From: CAYJAD01 sp964371835
GTDB lineage: Bacteria; Desulfobacterota; Desulfovibrionia; Desulfovibrionales; Desulfovibrionaceae
Length of the DNA: 64,000 bases
Reading direction: 5' to 3'
Assembly (NCBI GenBank): GCA_964371835.1
Contig: CAYJOP010000002.1
Location: forward strand, 7,582-71,581
Below the pieces are notes generated by a model. The model made no database searches. It saw only the letters and a list, made by a program, of their open reading frames with translations, and was not told the DNA's origin. The translations under genes and the position numbers were made by a program. Below are positions 62,476-64,000 of this stretch, in pieces (the first letter of the stretch is position 1; every line of letters starts with the position of its first letter).

Positions 62476-64000
62476 GCCTACGGTATGTATGCTAACGGTG
62501 ATGGCAAGTATACGCTCACCAATAGTGGAACTATTACTGCTACGGCCACTTCTACTGGGAATTCTGCCTTTGTCTACGGTATGCATGTTAGAGGAACTCC
62601 AGCAGCAGGAAGTGTGCATCTATTAAACAACACAGGCATTATTAATTTAAGTGCTACTGGTACTACAACGCAAGGCTTTGAAGCCTCTGGGCAAACTAGC
62701 TACAGCGTAGGCACTTGGGCCACCACGTTGAGGCCTATGACCACCACCAATTCTGTTTTTGGTGCTCTTGCTGGTGAAACTGTAAACCTTGAGAGTTCTA
62801 CCCTTGTTTTTCGTCCACGAGTTACGGCTGGCGTTGTGGAGTTGGGTGTAAATTATGATTTGGATAACTTGGTGGTTATTAACAATGCGGCTGCTGATAC
62901 CAAGCTTGGTAAAATTGAAGCCGAAGTGCCATTCTTAAAAGCTGTGGTCACAGGCGGCACAAGCACCGCTACTACATCTGTTCGCCTTGAAAGCAATGTG
63001 AGCGAAGAAACCACCCCAGGTTCTGCCACCATGCAACAAGCAGTTTCCCAATTACAAAGTCAATTTAACAATCTATCCGATGCATTACGCAATGCCCTTG
63101 TGCAGATATATACACAAGCCTATTTACTTGCAGATGCTGAGCAAAATAACACCAGCGGTGTTGCCGCTGGTTCAAGTGCCATTAACAATAAATGGCAAGT
63201 ATTCTTAAGCCCACATGCAAGCTACGCTAATAATAGTAAGCTTAACTATGATGGTAGCAATGTGGGCATTACAGCAGGTGCAAGCTACAGAGTGAGCGAG
63301 AAATTTTCCTTTGGTGCGCACATGGACTTAAGCGCTGGCGATTATAGTGGCGAGCTATTAGATATGTCCACAGACTCAACTTCCTTAACCCTTGGTTTAC
63401 ATGCTGCCTACAACTTTACCCCAGAGTGGTATTTGCGTGGGCAGTTAACTGGCGCAATTTTTCAAAGTGATAGTGAGCTTAGTGCAGAATTAACTAATGC
63501 ACATGCAGATTCAAGAGTTTATGGTGAGGCCTTATTTGCAGAACTGGCCACAGGCTACACTTGGCAAATTGCCAAAGGCCACAGCATTACCCCTGAAATT
63601 GGCTTAAGCTACTTAGGCACGCATGCTAGCTCTTATGATATTGAGTGGAGCATAGCAGGAACTCCCATGTCTTTGTATGACATGAACTATGATGATAGCT
63701 ATTATAATGCACTTTATGCCACAGCCCACATTGACTGGCGTGGAGAGTGGACAGTAAATGATAATAGCACCCTTGCCTTCATGGCTGGCCTTGGTCTTCG
63801 TCAAGCTCTAACCAATGGTGACATTGACACAAGCTTCAAAGTGCTTGGTTCAAATTATACTGTAAAATCCACCGAAGATGTGACAACTTTCTTAGTTGAT
63901 GCAGGTGTTGAATATAATATTGATAACTTTAGCGTGAGCCTAAATTATGACGGCGGCTTTGGAGCGTATCAGTATAATCATGGCGGTAATATTATGGTTA
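62476..64000 (+). CDS. Autotransporter, C-terminal part of passenger and beta-barrel (partial at both ends)
   Basis: Open in one frame from the gap to the window end, 508 codons with no stop. The first 60 residues are passenger repeats of the AYGMYANGDG and TLTNSGTITATAT kind, as in beta-helix autotransporters. A linker with a helix (MQQAVSQLQSQFNNLSDALR) leads to the barrel domain (about 230 onward), with alternating strands such as WQVFLSPHASYANNSKLNYD and FGAHMDLSAGDYSGELLD. The barrel places it in the outer membrane (type V secretion). Start, most of the passenger and the barrel end are missing. It is not the substrate expected for the Lap-like type I exporter. Confidence 0.9.

Noticed and set aside
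1..64000. CRISPR arrays, tRNA or rRNA genes, integrases, transposases
   Set aside because: No regularly spaced repeats, cloverleaf sequences or recombinase motifs were found; repeats here are dispersed and intergenic.
62476..64000. The autotransporter as the adhesin exported by the Lap-like system
   Set aside because: It has its own beta-barrel (type V) and no RTX end, and it lies beyond an assembly gap.

Overview
This 64 kb window is AT-rich DNA from a Gram-negative bacterium: it carries secretins, lipoproteins, autotransporters and TolC/HlyD export parts. The housekeeping block (aroQ-efp-ftsK, mutL, bioB, engB) and a Lap-type adhesin export locus without a LapD gene fit a host-associated deltaproteobacterium of the Desulfovibrio/Bilophila/Lawsonia group. 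That placement is inferred from gene content and order; no rRNA or tRNA gene was seen. A run of 100 N (62376-62475) is a scaffold gap, so the last 1.5 kb may not be contiguous with the rest.

1-19.3 kb: a Ysc-family type III secretion system (T3SS) in two divergent units. The leftward unit reads sctW (a YopN-TyeA fusion), sycN, sctX, sctY, sctV, the Yersinia order; sctV runs off the left edge. The rightward unit has two tip/filament-like secreted proteins, a small coiled-coil protein, an LcrH/SycD chaperone and two translocators. It continues with a YscB-like chaperone, sctC, sctD, yscE, sctF, yscG, sctI, J, K, L, N, O, P, Q and R. sctS, sctT and sctU are not in the window. Each unit starts behind a good sigma-54 (-24/-12) promoter.

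19.6-23.5 kb: a partner-switching set next to the T3SS: STAS antagonist, HATPase anti-sigma-type kinase, lytic transglycosylase, and a Cache-HAMP-PP2C phosphatase.

23.5-29.8 kb: two related proteins of about 790 aa of unknown family flank two class I T3SS chaperone genes. Each large gene has its own sigma-54 promoter and a conserved leader hairpin. They are the best candidates here for an undescribed effector family.

30-43 kb: UDP-sulfoquinovose synthase (SqdB), a polysaccharide-deacetylase-like protein, an MFS carrier, mutL, a zinc-ribbon protein, bioB, an orphan flagellar rod-like protein, ftsK, efp, aroQ and engB. Three copies of a structured element of about 290 bp lie between these genes.

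43-55 kb: a leftward Lap-like operon: TolC-type outer-membrane protein, type I secretion ABC transporter, HlyD adaptor, membrane PAS/degenerate-HD-GYP sensor, glycosyltransferase, LapG protease, second degenerate-HD-GYP sensor. The exported adhesin is not in the window.

55.6-62.3 kb: putA behind a near-consensus sigma-70 promoter, then livH-M-G-F for branched-chain amino acid uptake. After the gap comes the C-terminal part of an autotransporter, open at both ends.
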